64,000 nucleotides of DNA, taken from Singulisphaera acidiphila DSM 18658 (lineage in GTDB: Bacteria; Planctomycetota; Planctomycetia; Isosphaerales; Isosphaeraceae). The stretch is from NCBI RefSeq assembly GCF_000242455.2, contig NC_019892.1:4774001-4838000 (forward strand), written 5' to 3'. The stretch's first letter is position 1. Every line of letters begins with the position of its first letter. A program made the translations under genes and the position numbers. Of the stretch, positions 52,014-61,640 are shown one piece after another. Below the pieces are notes generated by a model. The model did no database searches, had not been told where the DNA came from, and worked only from the letters and a program-made list of their open reading frames with translations.

Positions 52014-53042
52014 ATGACGACTCCTCAAGAGATCCGAAGCCGAGGCTTTACCCTCATCGAGTTGCTGGTCGTGATCGCAATCATTGCGGTATTGATCGCG
52101 CTGCTGCTGCCGGCGGTGCAGGCGGCGCGTGAGGCGGCGCGACGTGCCCAGTGCGTGAATAATCTCAAGCAACTGGGGCTCGGGGCCGCCAACTATGCCG
52201 GGACCCACGGCTGTTACCCGATGGGCGTGGGGACCGTGAGTAAGATGATCACGAACCCGAGCTATCAGAGTGGGCCGTATTATAGTGTCGGCCCCTTCCT
52301 GCCATTGATGCCCTTCCTGGAACAAACCGCGATTTACAACGCACACAACTTCAGCGGTTGGGTGATGGAACCGGTCAACGACACGGTGATCCGCGCGGGG
52401 ATGGCGACCCTCTGGTGCCCCAGCGACCCGACGATCTCGACGATCAGCAAAACCACCATTTTGGCGGGCTTTCCTCAGGAAGTGTCCCACACCAACTACG
52501 CGGGAAGCATGGGGCCGTTCGACATTAATCCCAGTTCTAAAGATCTAAGCTCCTACCCGAATGCAAAGCAGAATCTCGGCGCTTTCTACTTCGTCAGCTC
52601 CGTGAAAATTGCCGACGTCCTCGATGGCACGAGCAACACGCTCGCCTTTGGTGAAAAGGCCCACGGTCTGATTGCCGAAGCCAACCGGAAAGACTATCAC
52701 TGGTGGGCTTCCGGCGACCGTGTCACCGATGATACCTTGTTCCTCACCTGGCACGGCGTGAACGGCTGGAAGAAGTTCCCCGCAGGCTCGAGCCGGCAAC
52801 AAATCGCGGCGCGGAGGGATATGTCGAGCTTTCATCCGGGTGGCGTGAACGTCTCCATACTCGATGGCTCGGTCCGCTTCCTGAAGGATTCGATCGAATG
52901 CTGGCCGATCACTCAAGCCGGTGCGACCGGGATCTCGATTTCCAACGGGAAGATCGTGTACGCCCCCGGTACGCAGCACAAAGTCCTCCAGGCCTTGTCG
53001 ACCATCGCCTCGGGCGAGATCATCAGCGCGGATGCCTTTTGA
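52014..53042 (+). CDS. DUF1559 pseudopilin-like protein (pair 3)
   Basis: 342 residues from MTTPQEIRSRGFTLIELLVV; TAGGAGG lies 8 nt upstream. The prepilin site RGFTLIE, the helix PAVQAAREAARRAQCVNNLK and the C-terminal block FHPGGVNVSILDGSVRFLKD are present. The usual H-S-G-G is H-P-G-G here and the DG motif is preceded by I-L, small departures from the family pattern. It ends ASGEIISADAF. A short lipoprotein gene follows after 107 bp. Confidence 0.94.
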   Translation: MTTPQEIRSRGFTLIELLVVIAIIAVLIALLLPAVQAAREAARRAQCVNNLKQLGLGAANYAGTHGCYPMGVGTVSKMITNPSYQSGPYYSVGPFLPLMPFLEQTAIYNAHNFSGWVMEPVNDTVIRAGMATLWCPSDPTISTISKTTILAGFPQEVSHTNYAGSMGPFDINPSSKDLSSYPNAKQNLGAFYFVSSVKIADVLDGTSNTLAFGEKAHGLIAEANRKDYHWWASGDRVTDDTLFLTWHGVNGWKKFPAGSSRQQIAARRDMSSFHPGGVNVSILDGSVRFLKDSIECWPITQAGATGISISNGKIVYAPGTQHKVLQALSTIASGEIISADAF

Positions 53043-53149
53043 ACACCGCACACCGCAGGTCGATTGGAACCGGGATTCGAGGGGATTCTTTCGCCTGCAA
53101 AAGGAACTCGGTTCGAAGCGTGGGCGACTTGAAAACGGGAGGAATCACA

Positions 53150-53365
53150 ATGCAGAGACATCCCTCGACGCTCAGAACAATCGTGGTCGCCGTTCCCTTC
53201 ACGCTGGCGATCGCGGGGTGCCAGCCTGCGGAGGTCGGGACGATCGCGGCGCCCGCGATTGATCGGTCGTTGGGACCAACGAGCAACCCCAACCAGCCTG
53301 ATGGCGGTTCGACAATTCCGGCCGCGGATCAGGTTGGCCGTGGTAAGCCTTCTTTAAAAAAATAA
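53150..53365 (+). CDS. Short lipoprotein (pair 3)
   Basis: 71 residues from MQRHPSTLRTIVVAVPFTLA with GGGAGG upstream. The lipobox is AIAGC (Cys24). The mature 48 residues lack the beta-sandwich of the other DUF1559-linked lipoproteins and are polar and probably unstructured (RSLGPTSNPNQPDGGSTIPA), ending KKPSLKK-like. It looks like a minimal or shortened member of the same partner class. Its position right after a DUF1559 gene in the same direction is the main clue to its role. Confidence 0.75.
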   Translation: MQRHPSTLRTIVVAVPFTLAIAGCQPAEVGTIAAPAIDRSLGPTSNPNQPDGGSTIPAADQVGRGKPSLKK

Positions 53366-53395
53366 ATCGATGATGTGCTGATGTTTGATGGCGAA

Positions 53396-56300
53396 TCAGT
53401 CGTTGTCGACGTCAGGAACCTCCTGAGCCGATCCCGTGGGTTCAGGCTCAGGTTCCGGTACGGCGATGACATGCATGCCGGTCCCGCGGCCCGGGCCGCT
53501 GAACCAGCGGATGACGGAGTAGAAGACCGGGGTCAGGAAGATACCGAACAGGGTCACGCCGATCATGCCGGAGAAGACCGCCGTCCCGAGCGTCCGGCGC
53601 ATCTCGGCTCCGGCCCCCTGGGCGATCACCAGCGGAAAGACGCCGAGGATGAACGCCAGCGAGGTCATGATGATCGGCCTGAGCCGGACCTTGGCGGCTT
53701 CCAGGGCGGCCTCGTTGCGGGGCACCCCTTCACTCTGGCGGTCGCGAGCGAACTCGACGATCAGGATCGCGTTCTTGCAGGCCAGGCCGGTCAGCACCAC
53801 AAAGCCGACCTGCACGAAGATGTTGACGTCCATCCCGGCCATCGCGATCCCGGCCAGGGCGCTCAGCAGGCACATCGGCACGACCAGGATCACCGCCAGC
53901 GGCAGCGACCAGCTCTCGTAGAGGCCGGCCAGGACGAAGAAGACGAGCAGGGCCCCCAGCGCGAACGCGCTGAAGGGGTTCTGCTGCAAGTCGCGGAACT
54001 TCTCGATCTTGCTCGACTGCTTCTGCAAGTAGCTGAGCTCGGTCCACTCATAGGTCATCGAACGCGGCAGCTCCCGGTCCGACAGGTTCTCCATCATCTT
54101 GAGGACGTCGCCGGTGCTCACCCCGGGAAGCGAGGCGCCGCTGATTGACGCGGCCGGGAACATATTATAACGGGTGACCGTGAGTGGCCCGATTGAGTCC
54201 TTGATATCGACCACGGCGCCCAGCGGGACCATGTCGCCGTCGGCGTTGCGGACCTTGAGCTGCTTGACGGCCTCGGCGTCGACGCGGAACGAGTCGTCGG
54301 CCTGGAGTTTGACCTGCCAGGTGCGGCCGAACCGGTTGAAGTCGTTGACGTAGAACCCGCCCAGATACACTTGCAGGGTGTCGAAGACGTCGGTGAGGGC
54401 GACCCCCATCGTCCTGACCTTGGTGCGGTCCACGTCCACGTAGAGCTGAGGCGTGCTGGCGCGGAAGCCGTTGAACAGGCCGATGAGGCCGGGTTGCTGG
54501 TTCCCCTTGGCGACGAGGTTGTCCGCCTGGCTCTGGAGCGCGGTGAAGTTGACGTCGCCGGTCGCCTCGACCATCAGCCTGAAGCCGCCGGCATTGCCCA
54601 GGCCGTCCACCGCAGGCGCTCCGAAGACGTTGATCCTGGCCTCGGGGATCTCGCGTTTGAACCGGTCGCGGAGCCTTGCCATGATCGCGTCCGCCCCCCG
54701 CGCCGGGTCCCTGCGTTCGTGGAACGGCTCGAGCATGACGAACGCGGAGCCGAGGTTCGAGCCGATCGCGTTGAGGACGAACGAACGGCCCGGATTGCCC
54801 AGCGTGTGCGCGACCCCGGGGGTCTCTCGGGCGATCACTTCGATCTTGTCGATCACGTCGGCCGTGCGCTCGAGCGCGGCCGAGTCGGGCAGTTGGACGT
54901 TGACGATCAGCCGCCCTTTGTCCTGGCTCGGGATGAATCCGGCGGGGACCTGGGTGAAGCCGTAGCCGGTCAGGACGATCAGGCCGGCGTAGACCAGGAG
55001 CACGATCAGGCTGAGGCGGAGGCTCCAGCCGACGACGGCGCCGTAGGCGTCGGTCACCCGGTCGAAGACCCAGTTGAAACCCCGGAAGACGCGCCCGAGG
55101 GCCCAGTTCACCGGTCGGATGATGGACCAGCCGAGCAATCCGCCGGCAATCGCGCCGGGGAGGAAGAGGATGAGCCAGATCCCCCACCCCAGCAGCGACG
55201 CCATCAGCCCGCCGGGCACGGCCTCCCCCTCGTGCTCGCTGGAGGGGAGACCGAGGGAGACGCCGAGGGTTGGCGAGAGCCACCAGACGGTCAAGAGCCC
55301 TCCGAACAGGGCGAAGCTCCACCAGGGGAGGGCCTCCTTGCCGTGGTGACCGTCCTGGCCGGAGGTTCGCCCCGCGAAGATCGAGGCTGCCCGGGCCGGG
55401 GTCATCGTCATCGCGTTGATGGCCGAGATGATCATCGAGGCCGAGATGGTCAGGGCGAACTGGCGGAAGAACTGGCCGGTGATCCCGCCGAGAAAGGCGC
55501 TGGGGAGGAAGACCGAGCTGAGCACTAACGTGATGGCGACGATCGGGCCGGTGATCTCGTTCATCGCCCGAATCGTGGCCTCGCGGACGGGGAGCCCCTT
55601 GTCCAGCCAGCGCTCGATGTTCTCCAGGACCACGATGGCGTCGTCCACGACGATGCCGATGGCGAGCACCAAGCCGAACAGGGTCAGGTTGTTGAGCGAG
55701 AACCCCATCAGCGTCATCACGGCGAACGTGCCGATCAGAGAGACGCCGACGTCGATCACCGGCAAGAGCAGCGACTTCCAGTCTTGAAGGAATAAGAGGA
55801 CGACGATCGCCACCAGGATCACCGCGTCGCGCAAGGTGTTGAAGACCTCACCCACCGATTCGCGGATGAACGGTGTGGTGTCGTAGGCGATCGTGTATTT
55901 GAGCCCCTTGGGGAAGCGCTTCTCCAGATCGCGCATCCGGGCCTTGACGTTGTCGGCGACCTCCAGTGCGTTCGACCCGGGCAATTGAAAGATCGCCAGG
56001 CCCACCGACGGCTTGCCGTCCAGCGTGAGGCTCTGGTCCTGGCTTTTCGCTCCCAGTTCGGACCGGCTGACATCCTTCAAGTAGGTGACTTCGCCTTGGG
56101 AGTCGGTCTTGAGAACGATGTTCGCGAACTGATCCGCCTCGACCAGGCGGCCAAGGGTGCTCAACGTGTACTGGAAATCTTGACCGCGCGGGACAGGGGG
56201 CTGGCCGATCTGCCCGGCCGCCACCTGCACGTTCTGCTCGCGCAGGACCTGGATCACATCGCCAGCGGAGAGGTTGCGCGAGGCCAACTTATCTGCGTCA

Positions 56301-56887
56301 AGCCAGACCCGCATGCTGTAGTCTTGGCCGCCGAACGAGAAGATATCGCCCACGCCTTCCATCCGGGCCAGCGCATCCTGGAGGTTGATCGTGGCGTAGT
56401 TGCTCAGGTAGAGCCGGTCGTAATGCGGCTGGCCCGTCGTCGGGTCGTCCTCGGAGTAGAGGTTGACGATCAGCAGGATGTCCGGCGACCGCTTCCGGAC
56501 GGTCACGCCGATGGCCCGGACCGTCTCGGGGAGCGCGGGCTGGGCGATGGCGACGCGGTTCTGGACCAGAACCTGCGCCATGTTGATGTCGGTTCCCAGG
56601 GCGAACGTCACGTCCAGGGTGTACGAGCCGTCGTTGCTGCTCTGCGAGGACATGTAGAGCATCTTCTCGACGCCGTTGACCTGCTGCTCGATCGGGGCTG
56701 CCACCGTGTCGGCCACGACTTGTGCGTTGGCCCCGGGATAGCTGCCCGACACCCGGACGGTCGGAGGCGTGATATCCGGGTACTGCGCGATCGGCAGCAA
56801 GCCCGCCGCGATCCCGCCGAGCAGGACGATCACGATCGAGATGACCCAGGCCAGCACGGGTCGGTCGATGAAGAAACGCGCCAGCAT
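53396..56887 (-). CDS. RND-family multidrug efflux permease (AcrB/HAE1-like) with two extra membrane helices
   Basis: 1163 residues from MLARFFIDRPVLAWVISIVI; AGAGGA lies 7 nt upstream. It is a typical HAE1 pump: YPDITPPTVRVSGSYPGANA, the helix-4 motif LAIGIVVDDAIVVLENIERW and the terminal NAILIVEFARDRQSEG block. Compared with AcrB it carries about 95 extra residues near 505-600, between helices 6 and 7. The insert holds two added hydrophobic segments (WWSFALFGGLLTVWWLSPTL and GWGIWLILFLPGAIAGGLLG), predicting 14 helices where AcrB has 12. It is encoded directly after its adaptor gene. No outer-membrane channel gene is in the window. Confidence 0.95.
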   Translation of the reverse strand: MLARFFIDRPVLAWVISIVIVLLGGIAAGLLPIAQYPDITPPTVRVSGSYPGANAQVVADTVAAPIEQQVNGVEKMLYMSSQSSNDGSYTLDVTFALGTDINMAQVLVQNRVAIAQPALPETVRAIGVTVRKRSPDILLIVNLYSEDDPTTGQPHYDRLYLSNYATINLQDALARMEGVGDIFSFGGQDYSMRVWLDADKLASRNLSAGDVIQVLREQNVQVAAGQIGQPPVPRGQDFQYTLSTLGRLVEADQFANIVLKTDSQGEVTYLKDVSRSELGAKSQDQSLTLDGKPSVGLAIFQLPGSNALEVADNVKARMRDLEKRFPKGLKYTIAYDTTPFIRESVGEVFNTLRDAVILVAIVVLLFLQDWKSLLLPVIDVGVSLIGTFAVMTLMGFSLNNLTLFGLVLAIGIVVDDAIVVLENIERWLDKGLPVREATIRAMNEITGPIVAITLVLSSVFLPSAFLGGITGQFFRQFALTISASMIISAINAMTMTPARAASIFAGRTSGQDGHHGKEALPWWSFALFGGLLTVWWLSPTLGVSLGLPSSEHEGEAVPGGLMASLLGWGIWLILFLPGAIAGGLLGWSIIRPVNWALGRVFRGFNWVFDRVTDAYGAVVGWSLRLSLIVLLVYAGLIVLTGYGFTQVPAGFIPSQDKGRLIVNVQLPDSAALERTADVIDKIEVIARETPGVAHTLGNPGRSFVLNAIGSNLGSAFVMLEPFHERRDPARGADAIMARLRDRFKREIPEARINVFGAPAVDGLGNAGGFRLMVEATGDVNFTALQSQADNLVAKGNQQPGLIGLFNGFRASTPQLYVDVDRTKVRTMGVALTDVFDTLQVYLGGFYVNDFNRFGRTWQVKLQADDSFRVDAEAVKQLKVRNADGDMVPLGAVVDIKDSIGPLTVTRYNMFPAASISGASLPGVSTGDVLKMMENLSDRELPRSMTYEWTELSYLQKQSSKIEKFRDLQQNPFSAFALGALLVFFVLAGLYESWSLPLAVILVVPMCLLSALAGIAMAGMDVNIFVQVGFVVLTGLACKNAILIVEFARDRQSEGVPRNEAALEAAKVRLRPIIMTSLAFILGVFPLVIAQGAGAEMRRTLGTAVFSGMIGVTLFGIFLTPVFYSVIRWFSGPGRGTGMHVIAVPEPEPEPTGSAQEVPDVDND

Positions 56888-56954
56888 GAAAGTCCTCTCG
56901 ATTCGATGCGATGCAAGATCGGGAGTCAAAAGGAGTCGGTGGCCGCATCATCAA

Positions 56955-58175
56955 TCAGTCGGCGGGCTTGGTCGCGCCGGGCGTTCCTTGGGGGGACTCG
57001 GCACCCGAGATCGGCATCGAGACGAGCTTGGGCGCGACGACGGCGCCTGGCCTGATCTGTTGCAGGCCGACGACGACCACCCGATCGCTCGGGCGCAGAC
57101 CGTCCTCGATCACCCGCAGGCCGCCGTGGTTCGCCCCCAGGCGGACGGGGCGGGAGGTCACCTCGTCCTTACTGTTGACGACGTAGACGATCTTCTGGCC
57201 CTGGTCGGTGTCGATGGCCCGCTCGGTGATGAGCAGGGCCTGATGCGGCTCGCCGATCGGCACCCGGACCCGTGCGAAGAGGCCGGGGGTGAGGGCCTCT
57301 TCCTTGTTGGGGAAGACCCCTCGCAACCGCAAGGTGCCGGTCCTCGGGTTGACCTGGTTGTCCACGAAGTCGATCGCCCCCTGGTGGGGATGGCCTTCTT
57401 CGTTGGCCAGCCCCAGCGTGACCGACAGTTTGGCGTCGCGGGCCGACTTCGCCTTCCCCTCACGGATCAACTGGCGAACGCGCAACAAGGTGTGCTCGTC
57501 GACATCGAAGTAGACGTACATCGGATCCACCGAGACGAGCGTCGTGAGCAGTGTGCCGCCATTCTGGTCCCCTGACTGCACCAGGTTCCCCACGGTGAGG
57601 AGGGTCCGGCCGATCCGTCCGCTGATCGGCGCGGTGACCTTGGTGAATCCAACGTCCAGATCGCCCCGCTGGAGCTGGGCCTCGGCGGCGACCAGGGCGG
57701 CCCCAGACCCGCTTCGCTTGGCCGCGGCCCGGTCGTAGTTCTCCCGGGTCTCCGCACCTCGGCGCATCAGGTCCTCGGAGCGATGAAGCTCGATCGAGTC
57801 CAGATCTCGCTGGGACTTGAGCCGTTCGACCTCGGCCTTCGTGTAGGCGAGGGCCGCCTGGTAGGTGCGCGGGTCGATCTCGAAGAGCACGTCCCCCTTC
57901 TTGACCAGCGTCCCTTCCTTGAAGTTGATCTTGTCCAGATAGCCCGTGACCCGCGCCCGGATCTCGACCGATTCGACCGCGGCCGTCCTCCCGGTGAAGT
58001 CGGCGTAGTCGTTGATCTCCCGCTCGATGGGCTGGCTGACCAAGACCGGAGTGGGGGCCGCCGGGGCTGGCGCACTGGCCGGCGCCCGAGCGCAGCCGGC
58101 AAGGCCGAGCGGGAGGGGCAGCGCGAGACCAAGAATCAGGAGGGAGCGAGAGTGTACGTGTAAGAAGTCGTTCAT
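56955..58175 (-). CDS. Lipoprotein periplasmic adaptor (AcrA/MexA-like) of the second efflux operon
   Basis: 406 residues. The signal peptide with lipobox GLAGC anchors it in the membrane, as AcrA. The lipoyl halves (RARVTGYLDKINFKEGTLVK and TKVTAPISGRIGRTLLTVGN) flank an alpha-helical hairpin (AYTKAEVERLKSQRDLDSIE). The beta-barrel and the membrane-proximal domains follow, and the end is Pro/Gly-rich. Sixty-seven bp separate it from the RND gene, so they form one operon. The operon lacks a local regulator. Confidence 0.94.
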   Translation of the reverse strand: MNDFLHVHSRSLLILGLALPLPLGLAGCARAPASAPAPAAPTPVLVSQPIEREINDYADFTGRTAAVESVEIRARVTGYLDKINFKEGTLVKKGDVLFEIDPRTYQAALAYTKAEVERLKSQRDLDSIELHRSEDLMRRGAETRENYDRAAAKRSGSGAALVAAEAQLQRGDLDVGFTKVTAPISGRIGRTLLTVGNLVQSGDQNGGTLLTTLVSVDPMYVYFDVDEHTLLRVRQLIREGKAKSARDAKLSVTLGLANEEGHPHQGAIDFVDNQVNPRTGTLRLRGVFPNKEEALTPGLFARVRVPIGEPHQALLITERAIDTDQGQKIVYVVNSKDEVTSRPVRLGANHGGLRVIEDGLRPSDRVVVVGLQQIRPGAVVAPKLVSMPISGAESPQGTPGATKPAD

Positions 58176-58223
58176 GGCACGCCGCCTCTGTGATTCCTGC
58201 CCGTCGCCGACGATTCCCTTTTG

Positions 58224-58258
58224 ATTATAAGGAGACCGGTGCCGGGCCCCGCTGTCAA
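58224..58258 (-). promoter_or_regulatory. Possible promoter of the second efflux operon
   Basis: On the minus strand an exact TTGACA (58253-58258) and an exact TATAAT (58224-58229) occur 48 bp before the adaptor ATG. The spacing is 23 bp, too long for a standard promoter, so activity may need a DNA-bending activator or a different upstream box. The spacer contains an ACCGGT palindrome. Confidence 0.3.
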
Positions 58259-58341
58259 TCGCCTCGCCGATTTCGGCTCGTTTGGGGAATAGGGCGGGAT
58301 GCCAAACCTTCAGCCCGCTTCACCAGACTTCGCGCAAAGCG

Positions 58342-58388
58342 AAACTCCCTGCCGACGGCCGATTGCTTCGGCTGTCGGTGGGGAGTTT
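58342..58388 (-). terminator. Long hairpin behind the DUF1559 gene (pair 4)
   Basis: Arms 58342-58362 and 58368-58388 (AAACTCCCTGCCGACGGCCG...) pair at 18 of 21 positions, more with G-T pairs, around a 5-nt loop. It lies between the DUF1559 stop and the second efflux operon. The rest of 58176-58499 (324 bp) holds only the promoter candidate above. Confidence 0.7.
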
Positions 58389-58499
58389 GCATTCGATCCG
58401 AATTCTTTGAGAGTCGCTTCACCGAGCGGACTGAGGGCTTCTGGGTTCATGCGAGAACCAAGGGCTTTCCGCTGAGGTGACGGGGCGCTCCGCTCTGCC

Positions 58500-59504
58500 T
58501 CAGTATGAGTCGGCGCTGACGACTTCGCCCCCTCGTGTTGTCGAGATGGCTCGGTAGGTCACCGGGCTGATCGAGTTCTTGATGAACCGGACGGAACCAT
58601 CGAGCATCAGGGCGTTGACGCCGCCTGAGTGACGGCTCCGGGCCGTATTGAGCTTGGGCAGCGTGGTCGTGGGGGCGGTGCATGGCGGGTTCGACTGGTA
58701 CGGATAGACGCAGTACAAGTTGGTTTCGGTGACGTCGGGGAGCGAGGAATTGGGGGTCTGCCAGGCCGTGAAGCTGGCGCCGCTGCCCCACCAGGAGAAG
58801 CCGCGCAGGTCTTGGGGCGCATTGTATTGGCCGCCGCTCCCCGTGCCGACGATGACCTCCGAGGCGGCCAAGGTGTTGCTCAGGCCGTCCGTGATGCTCG
58901 CGAAGGTCGCGACCTTTTGGCTGCTCATGCCCGCTCCCGGAGCGAGCAGGTCGGTGAACGGTGCGCCCCCGAAGGCGTACGTTGTTCCGCCGAAGTCGAA
59001 AGAGGCTGGCTGAACTGTGTGCAGATTGCCGAAATTTAGGGCATAGTTTTGCGAGGTGACCTTCATGACGGTATTGCCAATCGTCGTGCCGATCGTGGTC
59101 AAGCTGGTGCCGGTGCCATCACTCGGACACATGTAGGTGTTGACCCGCGTTGAGGAGACTGTGATGTTGGTCGCGCCGCTATAGCGAAACAGGGCCTCGC
59201 TAGTTCCCCCGTTTCCGACCATGTTCCAGGCGTTGTAGAGCGACTGCTGCTCCAGGCCGGGCATGAAGAACACCAGCCAGGTTCCCCAGCAGCATCCCTT
59301 GATGCCGGGAGGGAGCGACCCGCCTGTGCTTTCATAATTGTGCATGGCCAGTCCCATTTGCTTCAGGTTGTTGACGCATTGGGACCGCCTTGCCGCTTCG
59401 CGGGCTGCCTGGACGGCAGGCAGCAAGAGCGCGATGAGGACGGCGATGATCGCGATGACGACCAAGAGTTCGATGAGGGTAAATCCTCGACGCTGAGACC
59501 CCAT
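58500..59504 (-). CDS. DUF1559 pseudopilin-like protein (pair 4), promoter cut off by an IS
   Basis: 334 residues from MGSQRRGFTLIELLVVIAII, with TAGGAGG about 8 nt upstream. Features are standard: PAVQAAREAARRSQCVNNLK and the C-terminal RHSGGVNALMLDGSVRFIKN with GGEVVSADSY. The IS701-family element ends only 15 bp before the ATG, leaving the ribosome binding site but removing the native promoter region and separating the gene from the lipoprotein at 61179. Expression would now depend on read-through from the IS, whose transposase points the same way. Confidence 0.94.
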   Translation of the reverse strand: MGSQRRGFTLIELLVVIAIIAVLIALLLPAVQAAREAARRSQCVNNLKQMGLAMHNYESTGGSLPPGIKGCCWGTWLVFFMPGLEQQSLYNAWNMVGNGGTSEALFRYSGATNITVSSTRVNTYMCPSDGTGTSLTTIGTTIGNTVMKVTSQNYALNFGNLHTVQPASFDFGGTTYAFGGAPFTDLLAPGAGMSSQKVATFASITDGLSNTLAASEVIVGTGSGGQYNAPQDLRGFSWWGSGASFTAWQTPNSSLPDVTETNLYCVYPYQSNPPCTAPTTTLPKLNTARSRHSGGVNALMLDGSVRFIKNSISPVTYRAISTTRGGEVVSADSY

Positions 59505-59519
59505 ACATGTGCCTCCTAA

Positions 59520-61056
59520 TACTACAGCGCTAAGTCGTATCCCATTTGCATTGGGGCAACCCTGTAAGTTTGATGCCCATCTCATGCAACTTTCGCCTTG
59601 TCCGCTTGGTGTGGCACCGTTGCGCCACGGCGTTTCGACGCTGCGCCCGCTCGATCTCTTCGGAGGTCCGCTCCAGAAGCTTTCGCGGAGGACTCAGCCC
59701 CAACCACCAGAACGGGATCAGCGCCGCCATCGCACTGTGGACTTGGCACTCCGTCAGACCCGGATTTTTCCCCCCCGAACTTCTGTCGCATCCGCGATAG
59801 GAACAAGTAGCTCAGGCAACTCAGGATCAGGTGGCGTTTGAGCCCCTGGTAGCGGCGGCCCTCATACTGATCCAGTCCAATCTCGGACTTCTGGTCTTCG
59901 AAGCAGCGCTCGACGCGCCATCGCGAAAACCCGACCAGCAACAGCACCTGCACCGACGTCTCCTCGGGGGCGGCGCCGACGAAGAACTTCAACTCCGCCG
60001 GGTTCAAGACGTCACGGGCGGCAACCAGGTGCAGCGGCTCGCCCGGTAACCCGTCGGCGCCCACGGGGGAAAACCGCAGGTGCTTGACTTCCCAGACCAT
60101 CGGCCCCTTGTGCCCATCCTTGACTCGCCACTGGACCCAGGGCTGGTTGCGAAACCCGTCTTGATCGAGCATGGCATCAACCCGCCGAGCCGGTGTGCTG
60201 CCGCTCGCCAGGCGAGGCGTCTTGCGGCCGCGGCCCCGCCCGTGCTTACGGTACTTCCTGGTCACGACACGCGGTGCCTTGATCCAGCCCATGAAGTTCC
60301 GCGGCACCTCGCCGACGAACTTCTGGCGACGGGCCGAAAGTCCCCGCAGGAACTCGGGCTTGCCGCCGTAGCCCTCGTCGAAAGTCATCCAATCGAAGTG
60401 CAGGCCGTTGCCGGTGGCGCGGTCGTAGAGTTCCAGGGCGATCGTCCACTTGGGCCGATACACCATGTCGTCGGGGATGCCGGCCTCGCGGCAGCGGGCG
60501 CGGTCGAGGGACCAGGATTCCGGCAGAAACAATTCGCCGTCGAGCAGACAGTGAAAGCCCTCACGAGCGTAGGCGAGGTGGACCGTGACGATGCAGTTCT
60601 CCTTCTTGCCGACGGAACCGCACCACTGCCGCTGCACGCCGGGGGTCTTGTCCCCCTTCTTGACGTCGCTCGTCTCATCGAAGACGCCGATCGCGTGGGG
60701 ACCGGCGTGCTCGTCGCGGACGATGTGCTGGAGCCGGTCGCGCGTCCGGTCCTGGTCCCAACAGTGCTGGCTGAGGAACTCCTGCAGGGTCCTGACCGGC
60801 ACGCCGGCATTAATGGCAATCGGTTCCACGCTCTTCTCGGGGATATCCGAGAGCTGGCCGGAGACGTAGACCGGCAGATGGGCCCGCGTGTCTTTGCGCG
60901 GGAAGCAGTCATCGAACCGCTTGAGGAACTTCTTCAGCGCGGGCTTGAGCTTGCGAATCTGTGGGATATCCATGCTCGTACCTCCATAAACCATGAAGGC
61001 AAGCATACTTTCGCAATGGCCGGCGGATCAAGACGCTACAACTTGGCGCTGTAGTA
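59520..61056 (-). mobile_element. IS701-family insertion sequence, 1537 bp, with CTAA target duplication
   Basis: Ends TACTACAGCGCTAAGT (from 59520) and its inverted partner finishing at 61056 match at 15 of 16. CTAA flanks both sides (59516-59519 and 61057-61060), matching the YTAR duplication typical of the family. It contains one transposase gene with a frameshift. Confidence 0.93.
59530..60973 (-). CDS. IS701-family transposase, frameshifted near its C-terminus
   Basis: The main frame starts MDIPQIRKLKPALKKFLKRF (GGAGGT upstream) and carries GVFDETSDVKKGDKTPGVQR (first Asp), MTFDEGYGGKPEFLRGLSAR (second Asp) and WRVERCFEDQKSEIGLDQYE (Glu). After RQKFGG, at a run of seven G and five A (59765-59776), the family-like sequence moves to another frame. 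There it reads AMAALIPFWWLGLSPPRKLL and ends LPQCKWDTT at 59530. Left uncorrected, the main frame continues with unrelated residues to 59582. This is either a one-base disabling mutation or slippage; the catalytic residues all lie before it. Confidence 0.9.
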
Positions 61057-61178
61057 CTAAACGGAAGAACGATCTGGAAGAAAACGGGAACCGTTCAGAA
61101 TGAATGAAGCGAGGGAAACTCCGTCCGGCGGGAAGTGGAAAGCAGATGAGCGCTGGCAGGCTGGCCGGAATGCGTGGG

Positions 61179-61640
61179 CTATTTGGACATCGTTGCGTTG
61201 GTCAAATTGAATTCGAAGACGTTCGGGCCCCCGACTTTTACCTCGGCCGTCAGCAGCGACGCCGAGTTGTATTGCGACGGAATCACCTCCTTTTTGATGA
61301 TTGGCGGGAGGCCGGGCGCGTTGTTGGTCTTGTCGAGAATCTCAGCCCCCTTGTCTTCAGGGGAGGTGATGACGACCTTGTACTTTCCCGGGACCAGTCC
61401 CTGCGATCGCGGGACCTCATACTTGCCGTCGATGACGATCGAACCCCCTTGCGTCGTGACCTCGGGACTGGCCGGAAGAAAGGTGATGAGGCCTTTCGCC
61501 AACGGCTTTCCCTCGACGGCGACCTTGCCCGAGAACCCTTCCCGCGGGAGGCCGTCCGAATCGCCGCCACAGCCCACCAGGCCTTGCAGCAAAATGAGTG
61601 CCGCCGCTGTGTTCCAACGGAAAATTGCGTGCTTTCGCAT
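61179..61640 (-). CDS. TTR-like lipoprotein (pair 4)
   Basis: 153 residues from MRKHAIFRWNTAAALILLQG; GAGGT lies about 10 nt upstream. Lipobox GLVGC. The mature part reads FSGKVAVEGKPLAKGLITFL, then SIVIDGKYEVPRSQ and VPGKYKVVITSPED, the same beta-sandwich and GKP signature as the lipoproteins at 41378 and 47932. It was the upstream partner of the DUF1559 gene at 59504 before the IS701-family element was inserted. A much longer frame upstream lacks a start signal. Confidence 0.86.
   Translation of the reverse strand: MRKHAIFRWNTAAALILLQGLVGCGGDSDGLPREGFSGKVAVEGKPLAKGLITFLPASPEVTTQGGSIVIDGKYEVPRSQGLVPGKYKVVITSPEDKGAEILDKTNNAPGLPPIIKKEVIPSQYNSASLLTAEVKVGGPNVFEFNLTNATMSK

Noticed and set aside
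53375..57575. Long plus-strand frames opposite the second efflux operon
   Set aside because: They mirror the RND and adaptor genes; Arg/Asp/Gly-rich with no family features, a usual effect of high GC.
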